From: UMGS75 sp963648435
GTDB lineage: Bacteria; Bacillota_I; Bacilli_A; ML615J-28; CAG-313
Length of the DNA stretch: 32,909 bases
Assembly (NCBI GenBank): GCA_963648435.1
Contig: CAVJDT010000019.1
Location: 1-32,909, forward strand
Direction of reading: 5' to 3'
Each line of letters begins with the position of its first letter. The stretch's first letter is position 1. The notes under the pieces were generated by a model. That model made no database searches, was not told where the DNA came from, and saw nothing but the letters and a program-made list of their open reading frames with translations. This document shows positions 16,661-25,769 of the stretch, piece by piece. Both the position numbers and the translations under genes were made by a program.

Positions 16661-17860
16661 TTACCACTCCTTAAAATATTCAGCCGCACCTTTAACGGCT
16701 TCTACAAACTTTTTAGCATCCTCTAAATCGTTGTATAAATAGAAACAAGCTCTAAGTGTACCAACACATTCTAACCATTTAGTAATTAGTTGAGCACAGT
16801 GATGTCCTGCTCTTAAAGCAATATGCTCTTGGTCAAAAAACGTTGCGGCATCATGTGGGTGCACATTATTGATATTAAAAGCAATTGTGCCCGTTTCCAC
16901 AGTTGGATTATATACTGTAACATTTGGTATTTTTAGTAACTCTTCTACCACATATCTTGTTAATTCATGTTCTGTTTTTTGAATTTTATCAAATCCATAA
17001 TTTTCAAGATATTTAATTGCTTCTTTAAAGGCAATTCCCTCCGCAATAGGGGGAGTACCTGTTTCAAATTTATATGGAGCATCTTTATAATGAGATTCAT
17101 ACAAATCTACATTGTCATTCATATCTCCGCCAAATTCAATTGGTTCCATTTTTTGAAGTAAATCATATTTACCATACATAATACCAAATCCCGTAGGACC
17201 TAGCATTTTATGAGCTGAAAAAGCCAAAAAGTCAACATCTAAGGCTTTAACATCTATTTTCATGTGTGGTACTGCTTGAGCAGCATCAACAACTACTACA
17301 GCACCAACACTATGAGCAAGGTCGATAATTTCTTTAATTGGGGTAATATAACCCATAACATTTGATACATATGTAATCGCTACTACCTTGGTTTTATTAG
17401 TTAACACTTTTTTAAAACTTTCAACCGTAATTCTACCTGTACTATCAAGTTCAATAAATTTTAAAATTGCTTTTTTACGTTTAGCAACATTTTGCCATGG
17501 AATAATATTACTATGATGTTCAAGTTCACTAGTTATTATTTCATCACCTTCTTGAATATTATCAAGACCATAACTTGAAGCAATTAAATTAAGACCATTA
17601 CTTGCGCCTTTTGTAAAAACTATTTCTTCAGGTTTAGCATTTAAGAATTTAGCCGTAATTTCTCTTGTTTCTTCATATTCACAAGTAGCTTTATAACTTA
17701 ATTCATAAACACCACGGTTAACATTGACACCATACTTTTCATAGTATTCATCAAGTTTGTCAATTACACATTTTGGCTTTAAAGATGTAGCACATGAATC
17801 TAGATAAACTAAAGATGGGTTATTAACTAATACCGGAAAATCTTTCTTTATTTCATTCAT
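16661..17860 (-). CDS. sufS: Cysteine desulfurase SufS
   Basis: The 399-residue PLP enzyme converts cysteine to alanine and carries the persulfide for cluster assembly. LDSCATSLKP lies at the N-terminus. SELEHHSN near 111-118 stacks on PLP. The PLP Lys is 218 in AFSAHKMLGPTG, and the active Cys is 355 in RAGHHCAQ, with the short loop typical of group II enzymes. It lies between sufD and sufU, 17 nt after the sufD stop. All catalytic residues are present. Confidence 0.97.
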   Translation of the reverse strand: MNEIKKDFPVLVNNPSLVYLDSCATSLKPKCVIDKLDEYYEKYGVNVNRGVYELSYKATCEYEETREITAKFLNAKPEEIVFTKGASNGLNLIASSYGLDNIQEGDEIITSELEHHSNIIPWQNVAKRKKAILKFIELDSTGRITVESFKKVLTNKTKVVAITYVSNVMGYITPIKEIIDLAHSVGAVVVVDAAQAVPHMKIDVKALDVDFLAFSAHKMLGPTGFGIMYGKYDLLQKMEPIEFGGDMNDNVDLYESHYKDAPYKFETGTPPIAEGIAFKEAIKYLENYGFDKIQKTEHELTRYVVEELLKIPNVTVYNPTVETGTIAFNINNVHPHDAATFFDQEHIALRAGHHCAQLITKWLECVGTLRACFYLYNDLEDAKKFVEAVKGAAEYFKEW

Positions 17861-17877
17861 ATTAACATCTCCTTTCT

Positions 17878-18621
17878 TTATATTGCTTTTTCTAAAAATT
17901 TATTTAAGATCATTTGTTTAGTTTCGTTATCACTTATTTTTTCGATAAGTGGAGTAATGAAACCCATAATAATTATTTTAGAAGCTTCTTCTTTATTTAA
18001 TCCTCTACTCATTAGGTAGAATAAGTCTTCAGGATTGAGTGACCCTATTGATGCGGCGTGGTTAGCTATTACATCATATTCATCGATAAATAAATTAGGT
18101 AGGGCTTTAATTGAAGAAGTCTTATCAAGAGTAAGTCCTTTGGCTTTTTGATGAGCAACAGCTTTACTACATCCTTTTTTAATAAAAGCATTGTTATCAA
18201 GTTTAACACTTGCTTTTTCTTTGGCAATAGCATATACTGAAAGTTCACTAATTGTATTGGGAGCTAAGTGGTTGATATTAGTATAACTATTATAGTTAGA
18301 TGAAACACCACTTAAAGAAACACTTAAGTTTTCAAATAAACTATGTTGTTCTTTTAAATCACATAATACTTTCATATTAACATTGTGATCTGTTGTTGTT
18401 ATGTTATATAATTTGAATGTAGCGTTTTGCATTAATTCAATTTGCATGACAAAATCAATGTCATGGTCTTTAGTATTGTAAACTACCATACTACCACTTG
18501 AATTTGGCATAACTTTTACTATTATATTTTTTACTTCTTCATCTAAGTCATATTTTATTAATGGTGAATTATTACTAATAATATATTCTTTTGTTGAAGG
18601 TTTGGTAACTACACTAGTCAT
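17878..18621 (-). CDS. sufD: Fe-S cluster assembly protein SufD, short form
   Basis: The 247-residue subunit partners SufB in the SufBC2D scaffold. The C-terminal half contains NHLAPNTISEL, then HAASIGSLNPEDLFYLMSRG, which includes the conserved His expected at the SufB-SufD interface. Typical SufD has about 420-440 residues, so the N-terminal helical region is missing. The start overlaps sufC by 8 nt and no upstream coding remnant exists, so the short form looks genuine rather than truncated. Confidence 0.88.
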   Translation of the reverse strand: MTSVVTKPSTKEYIISNNSPLIKYDLDEEVKNIIVKVMPNSSGSMVVYNTKDHDIDFVMQIELMQNATFKLYNITTTDHNVNMKVLCDLKEQHSLFENLSVSLSGVSSNYNSYTNINHLAPNTISELSVYAIAKEKASVKLDNNAFIKKGCSKAVAHQKAKGLTLDKTSSIKALPNLFIDEYDVIANHAASIGSLNPEDLFYLMSRGLNKEEASKIIIMGFITPLIEKISDNETKQMILNKFLEKAI

Positions 18622-19441
18622 TTTTGTCTCCTAAATTTTCTTTAACGGCACAACTACCTAAGATATTAGGACGTACAGTTTCTTCATCTTCAATGCCTAG
18701 TTCTTCTTTTAACCAATCATAGCCTTCTTGGTCTATCTTAGTAATAAGTTCTAACCCGCCATCCGCAACGATTTTACCATTTATTAAAATGTGAACTTTA
18801 TCTATTGATAAGTAATCTAATAATCTTTCATAGTGTGTAATGATTAAAGCACCAAAATCATTAGATTTCATATTATTAACATTTTCACCAACAATTTTTA
18901 AAGCATCTACATCAAGTCCTGAGTCAATTTCATCAAGAATAGCAAATTTAGGCTTTAGTAATTTCATTTGAAGAATTTCATTACGTTTCTTTTCACCACC
19001 AGAAAAGCCTTCGTTAACATATCTTTGAGGTAAATCCTCACGCATTTTAAGTTCCTTTACCGCTGTATCAAGGGATTTAATGAACTTAAATAATGAAATT
19101 CTTTCATCTTTCCCAAGTCTTGCTTGCATAGCACTCTTAATAAAATCAGAATTAGTAACACCTGCTATTTCACTTGGGTACTGCATAGCAAGGAATAAAC
19201 CTTTTCTACTTCTTTCATCAACTGTCATTTTTAAGACATCTTCACCATCAAGAAGAATTTCACCTTCTGTTACTTCATATTTGTAATGTCCCATAATAGT
19301 AGATGCTAGTGTTGATTTACCAGTTCCATTAGGTCCCATAATAACATGGAACTCTCCAGTTTCCATTTCAAGATTTACGCCTTTTAATATTTCTTTTCCT
19401 TCAACACTTACATGTAAATTTTTAATTTGTAATTTAGACAT
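18614..19441 (-). CDS. sufC: Fe-S assembly ATPase SufC
   Basis: The 275-residue ABC-type ATPase drives SufBCD rearrangement. Walker A is GPNGTGKS (36-43), the signature is GFSGGEKKRNEI near 142-152, and Walker B is AILDEIDSGLD near 167-177 with the SufC-specific SGLD. The H-loop is in IITHYERLLDY. About 20 extra C-terminal residues, including a lone Cys, extend past the usual end. It is the first gene of sufCDSUB and follows a promoter with an extended -10. The ribosome site is AAAGGAG. Confidence 0.96.
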   Translation of the reverse strand: MSKLQIKNLHVSVEGKEILKGVNLEMETGEFHVIMGPNGTGKSTLASTIMGHYKYEVTEGEILLDGEDVLKMTVDERSRKGLFLAMQYPSEIAGVTNSDFIKSAMQARLGKDERISLFKFIKSLDTAVKELKMREDLPQRYVNEGFSGGEKKRNEILQMKLLKPKFAILDEIDSGLDVDALKIVGENVNNMKSNDFGALIITHYERLLDYLSIDKVHILINGKIVADGGLELITKIDQEGYDWLKEELGIEDEETVRPNILGSCAVKENLGDKND

Positions 19442-19502
19442 CTTTCATATCTCCTTTACTAACTTTATATATTTATATTTTATTAATCCTTTTAGCTAAT
19501 AT

Positions 19503-19531
19503 ATTATACCAAATTTTCATAAATTTTGCAA
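19503..19531 (-). promoter_or_regulatory. Promoter of the suf operon
   Basis: On the minus strand TTGCAA (19526-19531), a 17-bp spacer and TATAAT (19503-19508) precede sufC by 61 bp. TGG directly before TATAAT gives an extended -10. No clear Fe-S or iron regulator site is visible. Confidence 0.7.
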
Positions 19532-19585
19532 ATAAATAATTAAATATATATTTAGTATAACCCATTCATTACTTTCCATTAGAAT

Positions 19586-19623
19586 TTTTAAAAAGGTATA
19601 TCCCTATTTGGAAAATATACCTT
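19586..19623 (-). terminator. Terminator after the two-helix membrane protein gene
   Basis: AAGGTATAT (from 19623) and ATATACCTT (ending 19593) are perfect 9-bp complements with a 13-nt loop and a U-run. The 5' arm overlaps the stop codon of the upstream gene. Confidence 0.8.
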
Positions 19624-20425
19624 ACTTTACTAATAGATCTGGGTCAAGTGCAAGCCATACTGACATAAGTTCTTGATCTCTTAATACAATTATGACACCT
19701 TTTTTAATTTCATAGGCATTATCAATAACTGTAACTTTTCTTTCACCAAATGCTAACCATCCTGTTTTATTATCATAATATATATCAGCTCTTCTTAATG
19801 CATGAATAACAATTTTATTATTAATATTAAAGCCATTGAAATTAACTTTAATTTTAGCTTTAGTTGGTGTAGGAGCTTTTAATTTTTTAGGATACCAAAC
19901 TGAACGTGGTAGCATTCCAGCAACTCCCACTATTTGCTTTGTTTCTTTATTTACTTCGATTCCCGCAAAACTTACCCCTAAGGTTAGTAATACATTAGCA
20001 TTTTGAGGAACACCTAAACTACAAGTATCAGGATTAAACTGAAGTGGTTCTCCTTCTACTATTTTATCAGTTTTTTCTATTTCAAAATTAATGTTTAAAT
20101 CTTTACCAAGTTCATAGGCACGGTATGATTCATATCTTTTTACATATTTAATTAGCATTTCAGTTTCTTTTTCATAATTATTAATTTTCTTTAAATTCAT
20201 TTTCTTTAAAACAAAACTATTTAGCCAACTAGATAATGGGTATAAAATTAATATAATTACACAAAAAATAAATAAACCTGTTCCAAATGAACCTTTACTT
20301 GTACAAAATAAGAATATTACTATTCCCATAAGAATGGTTGCGAAAATAGTATTAATGATGGGAAATATTATATTAGGTTTATTTTTTCTTTTATCATTTT
20401 CAAGTCTTGTTTGAGCATAACTCAT
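19622..20425 (-). CDS. Two-helix membrane protein of unknown function
   Basis: From ATG 20425 (MSYAQTRLEND) the protein has 267 residues. This start lies one base after the preceding stop and has AAAGGTG upstream. A longer reading from 20479 would overlap the neighbour by 53 nt. A basic cytosolic N-terminus precedes two helices at about 20-42 and 48-69. A charged helix and a roughly 150-residue domain follow, with beta-rich segments such as LLTLGVSFAGIEV and TGWLAFGERKVTVID. I recognise no family. It is the last gene of a three-gene unit with two lipoproteins. Confidence 0.75.
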   Translation of the reverse strand: MSYAQTRLENDKRKNKPNIIFPIINTIFATILMGIVIFLFCTSKGSFGTGLFIFCVIILILYPLSSWLNSFVLKKMNLKKINNYEKETEMLIKYVKRYESYRAYELGKDLNINFEIEKTDKIVEGEPLQFNPDTCSLGVPQNANVLLTLGVSFAGIEVNKETKQIVGVAGMLPRSVWYPKKLKAPTPTKAKIKVNFNGFNINNKIVIHALRRADIYYDNKTGWLAFGERKVTVIDNAYEIKKGVIIVLRDQELMSVWLALDPDLLVK

Positions 20426-20426
20426 T

Positions 20427-20786
20427 TTATTCACCTTTAAAGTCTTGTATCCTTCCATATTCTTTATGCGTAACCACACTTGGTGTATCCTCTAAAATTG
20501 TAAAGGTTAGAATAATACAATAGACTTCCTTTCCTTCTTTTTCTTTTGCGATTGCATCTTTAAAGCTTGTTGCGTTATCATACCAATAACAAATATCATA
20601 TGTAAGTTGTGGTATTGTTTCATTTGGTAGTCCAATAATTTGAATAACTTCTGATTTTTTCATTCCTAAATAAATTTTATTATAATTGCTTTTTGTTACT
20701 TTATTACAACTACTTAATGTAAAAATCATTATTAGAACAATTATTAGTGTAAAACATCTAGAAATGTTTTTATTCATTAACGACAT
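20427..20786 (-). CDS. Small lipoprotein with a BamE/SmpA-like fold
   Basis: The 119-residue lipoprotein starts at ATG 20786 (MSLMNKN) with AGGTG upstream; a start three codons later or four codons earlier is possible. The lipobox is LSSC, with Cys27. The mature part opens SNYNKIYLGMKKSEVIQIIG, followed by LPNE. That is the pattern of the BamE/OmlA beta-alpha domain, which monoderm bacteria also carry in lipoproteins. It overlaps the upstream lipoprotein gene by 17 nt and was probably coupled to it. Function unknown. Confidence 0.75.
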   Translation of the reverse strand: MSLMNKNISRCFTLIIVLIMIFTLSSCNKVTKSNYNKIYLGMKKSEVIQIIGLPNETIPQLTYDICYWYDNATSFKDAIAKEKEGKEVYCIILTFTILEDTPSVVTHKEYGRIQDFKGE

Positions 20787-21132
20787 AATATTTCGCACCT
20801 ATTGCTTTACCATTTATGAATTCAACATATATGGCTTTTATTTTTTTGCCTTTTTGATTGTCTTTAACAAACTTTTTTTCTTCCCCTTCTTTATAGCCTT
20901 GAAACCATTCAGCATATCCAGTCGCAGTAGATGGGCTTCCTTCTATTTCCTTACTAAACGGAGTTCCAAGTTTAATCATTACCTCATTGTAAGTAAGGGG
21001 AGTTCCGTTATCATATGCATCGTTAATCTTTTGGGCGTATGATTCTGATATTTTACAACTTGTTAAAGTTAACCAAAAGAATGCAATAAATATTACTATT
21101 ATTAATCTAATTGTTATTTTTTTTGTATTCAT
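20770..21132 (-). CDS. Small lipoprotein, possible diverged BamE-like domain
   Basis: The 120-residue lipoprotein has the lipobox LTSC with Cys26. LTYNEVMIKLGTPFSKE and the later IKAIYVEFINGKAIGAKYY resemble the helix-turn and paired strands of the BamE/SmpA fold, like the next gene, so the two may be diverged paralogues. A good promoter (TTTACA-17-TATAAT) lies upstream and an AGAGG ribosome site precedes the ATG. It is the first gene of the three-gene lipoprotein/membrane unit. No known partner can be named. Confidence 0.75.
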   Translation of the reverse strand: MNTKKITIRLIIVIFIAFFWLTLTSCKISESYAQKINDAYDNGTPLTYNEVMIKLGTPFSKEIEGSPSTATGYAEWFQGYKEGEEKKFVKDNQKGKKIKAIYVEFINGKAIGAKYYVVNE

Positions 21133-21160
21133 GCTTTTACCTCTATATACTATTACTCTT

Positions 21161-21189
21161 ATTATACATATTTTTAGTTGTTTTGTAAA
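21161..21189 (-). promoter_or_regulatory. Promoter of the lipoprotein cassette
   Basis: On the minus strand TTTACA (21184-21189), 17 bp and TATAAT (21161-21166) match consensus in 11 of 12 positions. It lies 28 bp before the first lipoprotein start. Confidence 0.75.
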
Positions 21190-21221
21190 AGAAAATGAAA
21201 AAAAGTTTAATATTTAGTTAG

Positions 21222-21256
21222 AAAAAACTAGAGACTATTATTAAAATAGCCTCTAG
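21222..21256 (-). terminator. Terminator of nifJ
   Basis: CTAGAGGCTATT and AATAGTCTCTAG (21228-21256, minus strand) form a 12-bp stem with one G-U pair and a 5-nt loop, then six U. It starts 7 nt after the nifJ stop. Confidence 0.93.
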
Positions 21257-21263
21257 ATTAGTA

Positions 21264-24200
21264 CTATAGTGAATAATCCATTGATAAGTATCTTTGATAC
21301 ATCTTATAACGACGCATAGCTTCAGCTTTATTTTTAGCAAGTAGAGCATCTGCTTCAGTAGGATTAACATTCTTTAATTGTGCATAACGAGTTTCACTCA
21401 TTAGATATTGATCATATAAATCCCAGTTAGGTTCTTTAGAATCTAATACTAGTGGGTTCTTGCCTTCTGTGGCAAGTCTTGGATCAAATCTTAGAAGTGT
21501 CCAATAACCACATTCAACAGCAAGTTTAGCTTGTTCTTGTGATTTACCCATGCCAGCTTTTACACCATGGTTGATACATGGAGAATAAGCAATAATGATA
21601 GATGGTCCATGATATGCTTCGGCTTCACGCATTGCTTTTAATAATTGAGCTTGGTCAGCACCATGAGAAACGTAAGCAACATATACATGTCCATAACTCA
21701 TTGCGATTGCGGCTAAATCTTTCTTCTTACCATGTTTACCTGCAGCTGTGAATTTTGCGATTGAAGCAGTAGGGCTTGATTTAGAAGATTGACCACCAGT
21801 ATTAGAGTAAACTTCAGTATCTAATACTAAAATATTAACATCTTCACCATTAGCAATAACGTGGTCTAAACCTCCGTAACCAATGTCGTATGCCCATCCG
21901 TCACCACCAAAGATCCATTGTGAACGTTTAACTAAGTGGTCTTTTAAGCCTAAAATCTTCTTAGCTCTTTCACCATTACATTGTTCTAATAATGGAACAA
22001 GTTCATTCTTAACTTCTTTAGTTACTTTATAGTCTTCACGATTTTCTAACCATTTCTTGAATAATTCTTGAACTTTACCTTGGCAACATCCTTCTTCAAG
22101 AGCTTCTTCCATAATTGTGGCAATTTGGTCACGTAATGCATTAGAAGCATTAATCATGCCAAAACCAAATTCAGCATTATCTTCAAATAGAGAGTTAGCC
22201 CAAGCAGGACCATTGCCTTCTTTATTTTTTGTATAAGGAGAAGCAGGGAAACTACCACCATAAATTGAAGAACAACCTGTTGCATTAGCAACAACCATAT
22301 GGTCACCAAATAATTGAGTTGTAAGTTTAACATAAGGAGTTTCACCACAACCACCACAAGCACCAGAGAATTCAAATAATGGTTGAGCAAATTGTGAATT
22401 CTTAGCATTAGCCATCTTATCAACTAAGTAATCTTTATAAGTTACTTCATTGAAGAAATATTTAGCATGTTCAGCTTGTTTATCTTCAATTGCTTGATCA
22501 ATTGGAACCATCTTAAGAGCTTTTTCACCTTTCTTACCAGGACAAGTATTTACACATACTTCACATCCAGTACAGTCAAGGGTAGAAATTTGAATAGAAT
22601 ATTGTAATCCTGCAAAGTCTTTGCCAATAGCATTAAGAGTCTTAACGCCTTCTGGAGCATTTTTCATTTCTTCTTCAGTTGCAAGGAATGGACGAATTAC
22701 AGCATGAGGACATACAAAGGCACAACGATTACATTGAATACAATTTTCTGGGTTCCATTCAGGAACGAAGTTAGCTGTACCACGTTTTTCGTATGCGGCT
22801 GTACCACATGGAATTGTGCCATCTTCAAAACCATTAAATGCAGAAACAGGAAGATCATAACCTTTAATAGCATTAACAGGATCAGCGATATCTTTAACAA
22901 AATGAGGGCGATCACTTGCAACTTCATGTTTTTCAACAAGAAGATTTGCCCATTCAGGTTTAACAGTTATTTCAACTAATCCTTCAGCACCTTTATCGAT
23001 TGCTTGATAGTTTAATTGAACAACAGCTTCACCTTTCTTAGCATATGTTTTAGCTGCATATTTCTTCATTAATTCTTGAGCATGATCATAAGGCATAATT
23101 TGTTCATTTAATTTGAAGAATGCAGATTGTAAGATTGTATTAGTTCTTCCACCTAAACCGATTTGACGAGCTAGATGAACAGCATCGATGATATAGAACT
23201 TAGCATGTTTTTCTGCTAATGCTTTTTTGAAACTATTTGGTAAATGAGCTTCAATTTCATCAGCAGATTTAACAGTATTTAGTAAGAAGGTTCCACCATC
23301 TTTTAAACAACTTAGCATATCATATTTTTCAACATAAGCTTCAAGACTACAACTAACGAAATCAGCTAAGCTTACAAGATATGGAGCAGTAATAGGTTTA
23401 GGACCAAAACGTAAATGCGAACGAGTTACGCCACCACTCTTTTTAGAGTCATATGCGAAATATGCTTGTGCATATAAATCAGTGTTATCACCAATAATCT
23501 TAATAGTGTTTTTATTAGCACCTACTGTACCATCACTACCTAAACCATAGAATACTAGTTCAGAAGTACCTTCTAGTAATTTAACTTCTTTACCAACTGG
23601 AATACTTAAATGAGTTACATCATCTTCAATACCAACTGTAAATCCATCAAATCCATCTTTTGCAAGATGATCATAAACAGCGATGATTTGAGCAGGAGTA
23701 GTGTCTTTACTAGATAATCCATAACGACCACCAATAATTCTAGGAGCATTTTCTTGTCCATAGAAAGCAGCCTTGATATCTAAGTATAGAGGTTCACCAA
23801 TTGAACCAGGTTCTTTAGTACGGTCTAATACAGCAATTCTCTTAACTGTCTTAGGCATAACTTTAAATAAATATTCTTTTGCGAAAGGACGATATAAGTG
23901 TACAGTTACACAACCAAGTTTTCTTCCTTGAGCATTTAAATAATCAACAACTTGTTTAGTAGTTTCAGTAACAGAACCCATAGCAACAATTACGTCAGTT
24001 GCATCTTCTGCACCATAATATACAAATGGAGCATAATTACGACCAGTTACTTCACTAATTTTTGCCATATAATCAGCAACAACCGCAGGAACTTCATTAT
24101 AGAATTTGTTACTTGCTTCACGAGTTTGGAAATAAACGTCATCGTTTTGAGCAGTTCCTCTTGTAACAGGATGTTCAAAATTTAAAGCACGATTACGGAA

Positions 24201-24809
24201 AGCTTGTACTGCTTCACGGTCTAATAGTTTATCAAAAACTTCATAATCCATTACTTCTACTTTTTGAATTTCATGGCTTGTTCTAAATCCATCAAAGAAG
24301 TGCATAAATGGTACACTAGTTTTGATTGCGGCAAGGTGAGCAACACCAGCAAGGTCCATAACTTCTTGAACGCTTGATGTAGCAAGCATAGCAAAACCTG
24401 TTTGACGGCATGCCATAACGTCTTGGTGATCACCAAAAATTGATAATGCTTGAGCAGCAAGGCTTCTTGCAGAAACATGAATAACACCAGGTAATAATTC
24501 ACCAGCTATTTTATACATATTAGGAATCTTTAATAATAAACCTTGGCTAGCAGTAAATGTAGTGGTTAAAGCTCCAGCTTGTAATGAACCGTGAACTGAA
24601 CCTGCAGCACCAGCTTCTGATTGCATTTCAACAATTTTAACAGGCATACCAAAAAGATTCTTTTTACCTTTTGATGCCCATTCTTCCGCATACTCAGCCA
24701 TTGGTGATGATGGAGTAATTGGATAAATACCAGCTACTTCAGTAAAGGCATATGCCGCATGAGCAGCTGCTTGGTTTCCATCCATTGATTGGAAAACTTT
24801 TTTAGACAT
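21264..24809 (-). CDS. nifJ: Pyruvate:ferredoxin (flavodoxin) oxidoreductase, single chain
   Basis: The 1181-residue enzyme oxidises pyruvate and CoA to acetyl-CoA and CO2, reducing ferredoxin or flavodoxin. It is the hallmark of anaerobic Bacillota metabolism. Domains in order: the pyruvate-binding domain with YPITPSSPMAEYAEEW (about 29-44); the gamma domain; a 2[4Fe-4S] ferredoxin domain with CIQCNRCAFVCPH (about 690) and CTGCEVCVNTCPG (about 743); and the TPP domain. The TPP domain holds CGGCGETPY (about 815) for the proximal cluster, GDGWAYDIGYGG (about 964) and DTEVYSNTGGQSS (about 993). All cluster ligands are present and length is normal. AGGAGG precedes the start. It is a single-gene unit with its own promoter and terminator. 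The enzyme is oxygen-sensitive, which points to an anaerobe. Confidence 0.98.
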   Translation of the reverse strand: MSKKVFQSMDGNQAAAHAAYAFTEVAGIYPITPSSPMAEYAEEWASKGKKNLFGMPVKIVEMQSEAGAAGSVHGSLQAGALTTTFTASQGLLLKIPNMYKIAGELLPGVIHVSARSLAAQALSIFGDHQDVMACRQTGFAMLATSSVQEVMDLAGVAHLAAIKTSVPFMHFFDGFRTSHEIQKVEVMDYEVFDKLLDREAVQAFRNRALNFEHPVTRGTAQNDDVYFQTREASNKFYNEVPAVVADYMAKISEVTGRNYAPFVYYGAEDATDVIVAMGSVTETTKQVVDYLNAQGRKLGCVTVHLYRPFAKEYLFKVMPKTVKRIAVLDRTKEPGSIGEPLYLDIKAAFYGQENAPRIIGGRYGLSSKDTTPAQIIAVYDHLAKDGFDGFTVGIEDDVTHLSIPVGKEVKLLEGTSELVFYGLGSDGTVGANKNTIKIIGDNTDLYAQAYFAYDSKKSGGVTRSHLRFGPKPITAPYLVSLADFVSCSLEAYVEKYDMLSCLKDGGTFLLNTVKSADEIEAHLPNSFKKALAEKHAKFYIIDAVHLARQIGLGGRTNTILQSAFFKLNEQIMPYDHAQELMKKYAAKTYAKKGEAVVQLNYQAIDKGAEGLVEITVKPEWANLLVEKHEVASDRPHFVKDIADPVNAIKGYDLPVSAFNGFEDGTIPCGTAAYEKRGTANFVPEWNPENCIQCNRCAFVCPHAVIRPFLATEEEMKNAPEGVKTLNAIGKDFAGLQYSIQISTLDCTGCEVCVNTCPGKKGEKALKMVPIDQAIEDKQAEHAKYFFNEVTYKDYLVDKMANAKNSQFAQPLFEFSGACGGCGETPYVKLTTQLFGDHMVVANATGCSSIYGGSFPASPYTKNKEGNGPAWANSLFEDNAEFGFGMINASNALRDQIATIMEEALEEGCCQGKVQELFKKWLENREDYKVTKEVKNELVPLLEQCNGERAKKILGLKDHLVKRSQWIFGGDGWAYDIGYGGLDHVIANGEDVNILVLDTEVYSNTGGQSSKSSPTASIAKFTAAGKHGKKKDLAAIAMSYGHVYVAYVSHGADQAQLLKAMREAEAYHGPSIIIAYSPCINHGVKAGMGKSQEQAKLAVECGYWTLLRFDPRLATEGKNPLVLDSKEPNWDLYDQYLMSETRYAQLKNVNPTEADALLAKNKAEAMRRYKMYQRYLSMDYSL

Positions 24810-24856
24810 AAATAATATCCTCCTAATCTAAACGCTTATTAATTTTATACTTGATT

Positions 24857-24865
24857 ATTATACCA
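24857..24865 (-). promoter_or_regulatory. Extended -10 promoter of nifJ
   Basis: TGGTATAAT on the minus strand is an extended -10 element 48 bp before the nifJ start. The -35 position (TTTAAT) is weak, as is common with extended -10 promoters. Confidence 0.6.
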
Positions 24866-25063
24866 CAATGTTTAAAATAATTAAAGAAATTTACGTATTT
24901 TTATTATTTAAGTAAAATTAAATGTATTTAGGTTTTATTTTTACTTAATGAATTGTTCCTATTATAACTATATTAGAAAAATATATCAGTTATACTATTC
25001 TTACATAGATTAACAAGTGTTTTTATCTTTAAAAAATATGAACTGCTAAAAAATTATAACATA
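24863..25063. other. Gene-free stretch upstream of nifJ
   Basis: Apart from the nifJ promoter, the inverted repeat at 24908-24948 and the terminator beginning at 25064, I see no coding frame or RNA gene in this very AT-rich spacer. Confidence 0.6.
24908..24948. repeat. Inverted repeat upstream of the nifJ promoter
   Basis: TTAAGTAAAA (24908-24917) and TTTTACTTAA (24939-24948) are perfect 10-bp complements with a 21-bp spacer. They lie about 45 bp upstream of the nifJ -10, so an operator is possible. The spacing and A/T bias also allow chance. Confidence 0.35.
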
Positions 25064-25107
25064 CAAAAAAGTATAGAAAGTTACTATTATTGTAACTGAT
25101 CTATACT
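25064..25107 (-). terminator. Terminator after the RHS fragment
   Basis: AGTATAGA-TC-AGTTAC and GTAACT-T-TCTATACT (25070-25107, minus strand) form a 14-bp stem with a small internal bulge and a 7-nt loop, followed by six U. Confidence 0.85.
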
Positions 25108-25142
25108 ATTTTTTAATTTTTCAAAGGTATTTAATATCTTTT

Positions 25143-25769
25143 TTAATATGTTGCTATTTCTTCATTTCTTTCATCTAGTAGTCCTAAGATATCTTTCTTA
25201 TATAAATATTTTTCTATTAGTTGATTTTTACGGTAGATAAAACCATAGATGTTACTATTCTCATCATATAAATATTCTATTTCATATTGTAGTATTGTAT
25301 TTTCTTTTCTTCTTTCATACTTTAGTATATTATTAAAATATATATATTCATATCTATATCGTTCGATATTATTTTGGGTTACTTGTTTACTGATTCTTCT
25401 TCCTTCTTGGTCATATTCAAATTCTATTTTGGTTATGTTATTATCTTTTGTTTGCGTGAGTTGTAGTAGTCTATTTGTTACCCATGTATAGTCTATTACT
25501 GACTCTATTATACCATTTTCTTTTTTAATGGTACAACGTTTTGGTAATAAACTTTCTTTATCATAGGTGTAGTTTATTTCTTCTTCGTTTATTTTTTCTT
25601 TTATTATTTTATCTTGAGTATCATAACTATAGATGTGTGTGTTTTCTCCTACTAGTTCTTCTAGTAGTAATCCTTCTTTATTATACTTTTTGATATTTAT
25701 TAAATCGGTAACACTATTAAAATGTGCATCTATTTCTGATTTTATCAGTACTCTTGATGCTATTTTCAC
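25143..25769 (-). CDS. RHS/YD-repeat protein fragment
   Basis: The 208 codons from GTG 25769 carry several YD repeats: IYSYDTQDKIIKE, INYTYDKESLLPKR, IEFEYDQEGRRISKQ and IEYLYDENSNIYGFIY. They end in KDILGLLDERNEEIA, which matches the start of the RHS core (usually KDxLGNVxGLLDExGxxV). The protein stops there, without the rest of the core or a toxin domain. Upstream the same frame stays open to 25886 without an ATG, and the GTG lacks a good ribosome site. The simplest reading is a 5'- and 3'-truncated remnant of a large RHS protein, or an orphan RHS tip. It keeps a terminator directly downstream. Confidence 0.6.
   Translation of the reverse strand: MKIASRVLIKSEIDAHFNSVTDLINIKKYNKEGLLLEELVGENTHIYSYDTQDKIIKEKINEEEINYTYDKESLLPKRCTIKKENGIIESVIDYTWVTNRLLQLTQTKDNNITKIEFEYDQEGRRISKQVTQNNIERYRYEYIYFNNILKYERRKENTILQYEIEYLYDENSNIYGFIYRKNQLIEKYLYKKDILGLLDERNEEIATY

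Noticed and set aside
20425..20479. N-terminal extension of the two-helix membrane protein from 20479
   Set aside because: It overlaps the coding end of the lipoprotein gene. ATG 20425 has its own AAAGGTG and is spaced one base after the stop.
24908..24948. A Rex-type operator upstream of nifJ
   Set aside because: The TTGTGAA-TTCACAA half-sites are absent; only an unrelated TTAAGTAAAA repeat is present.
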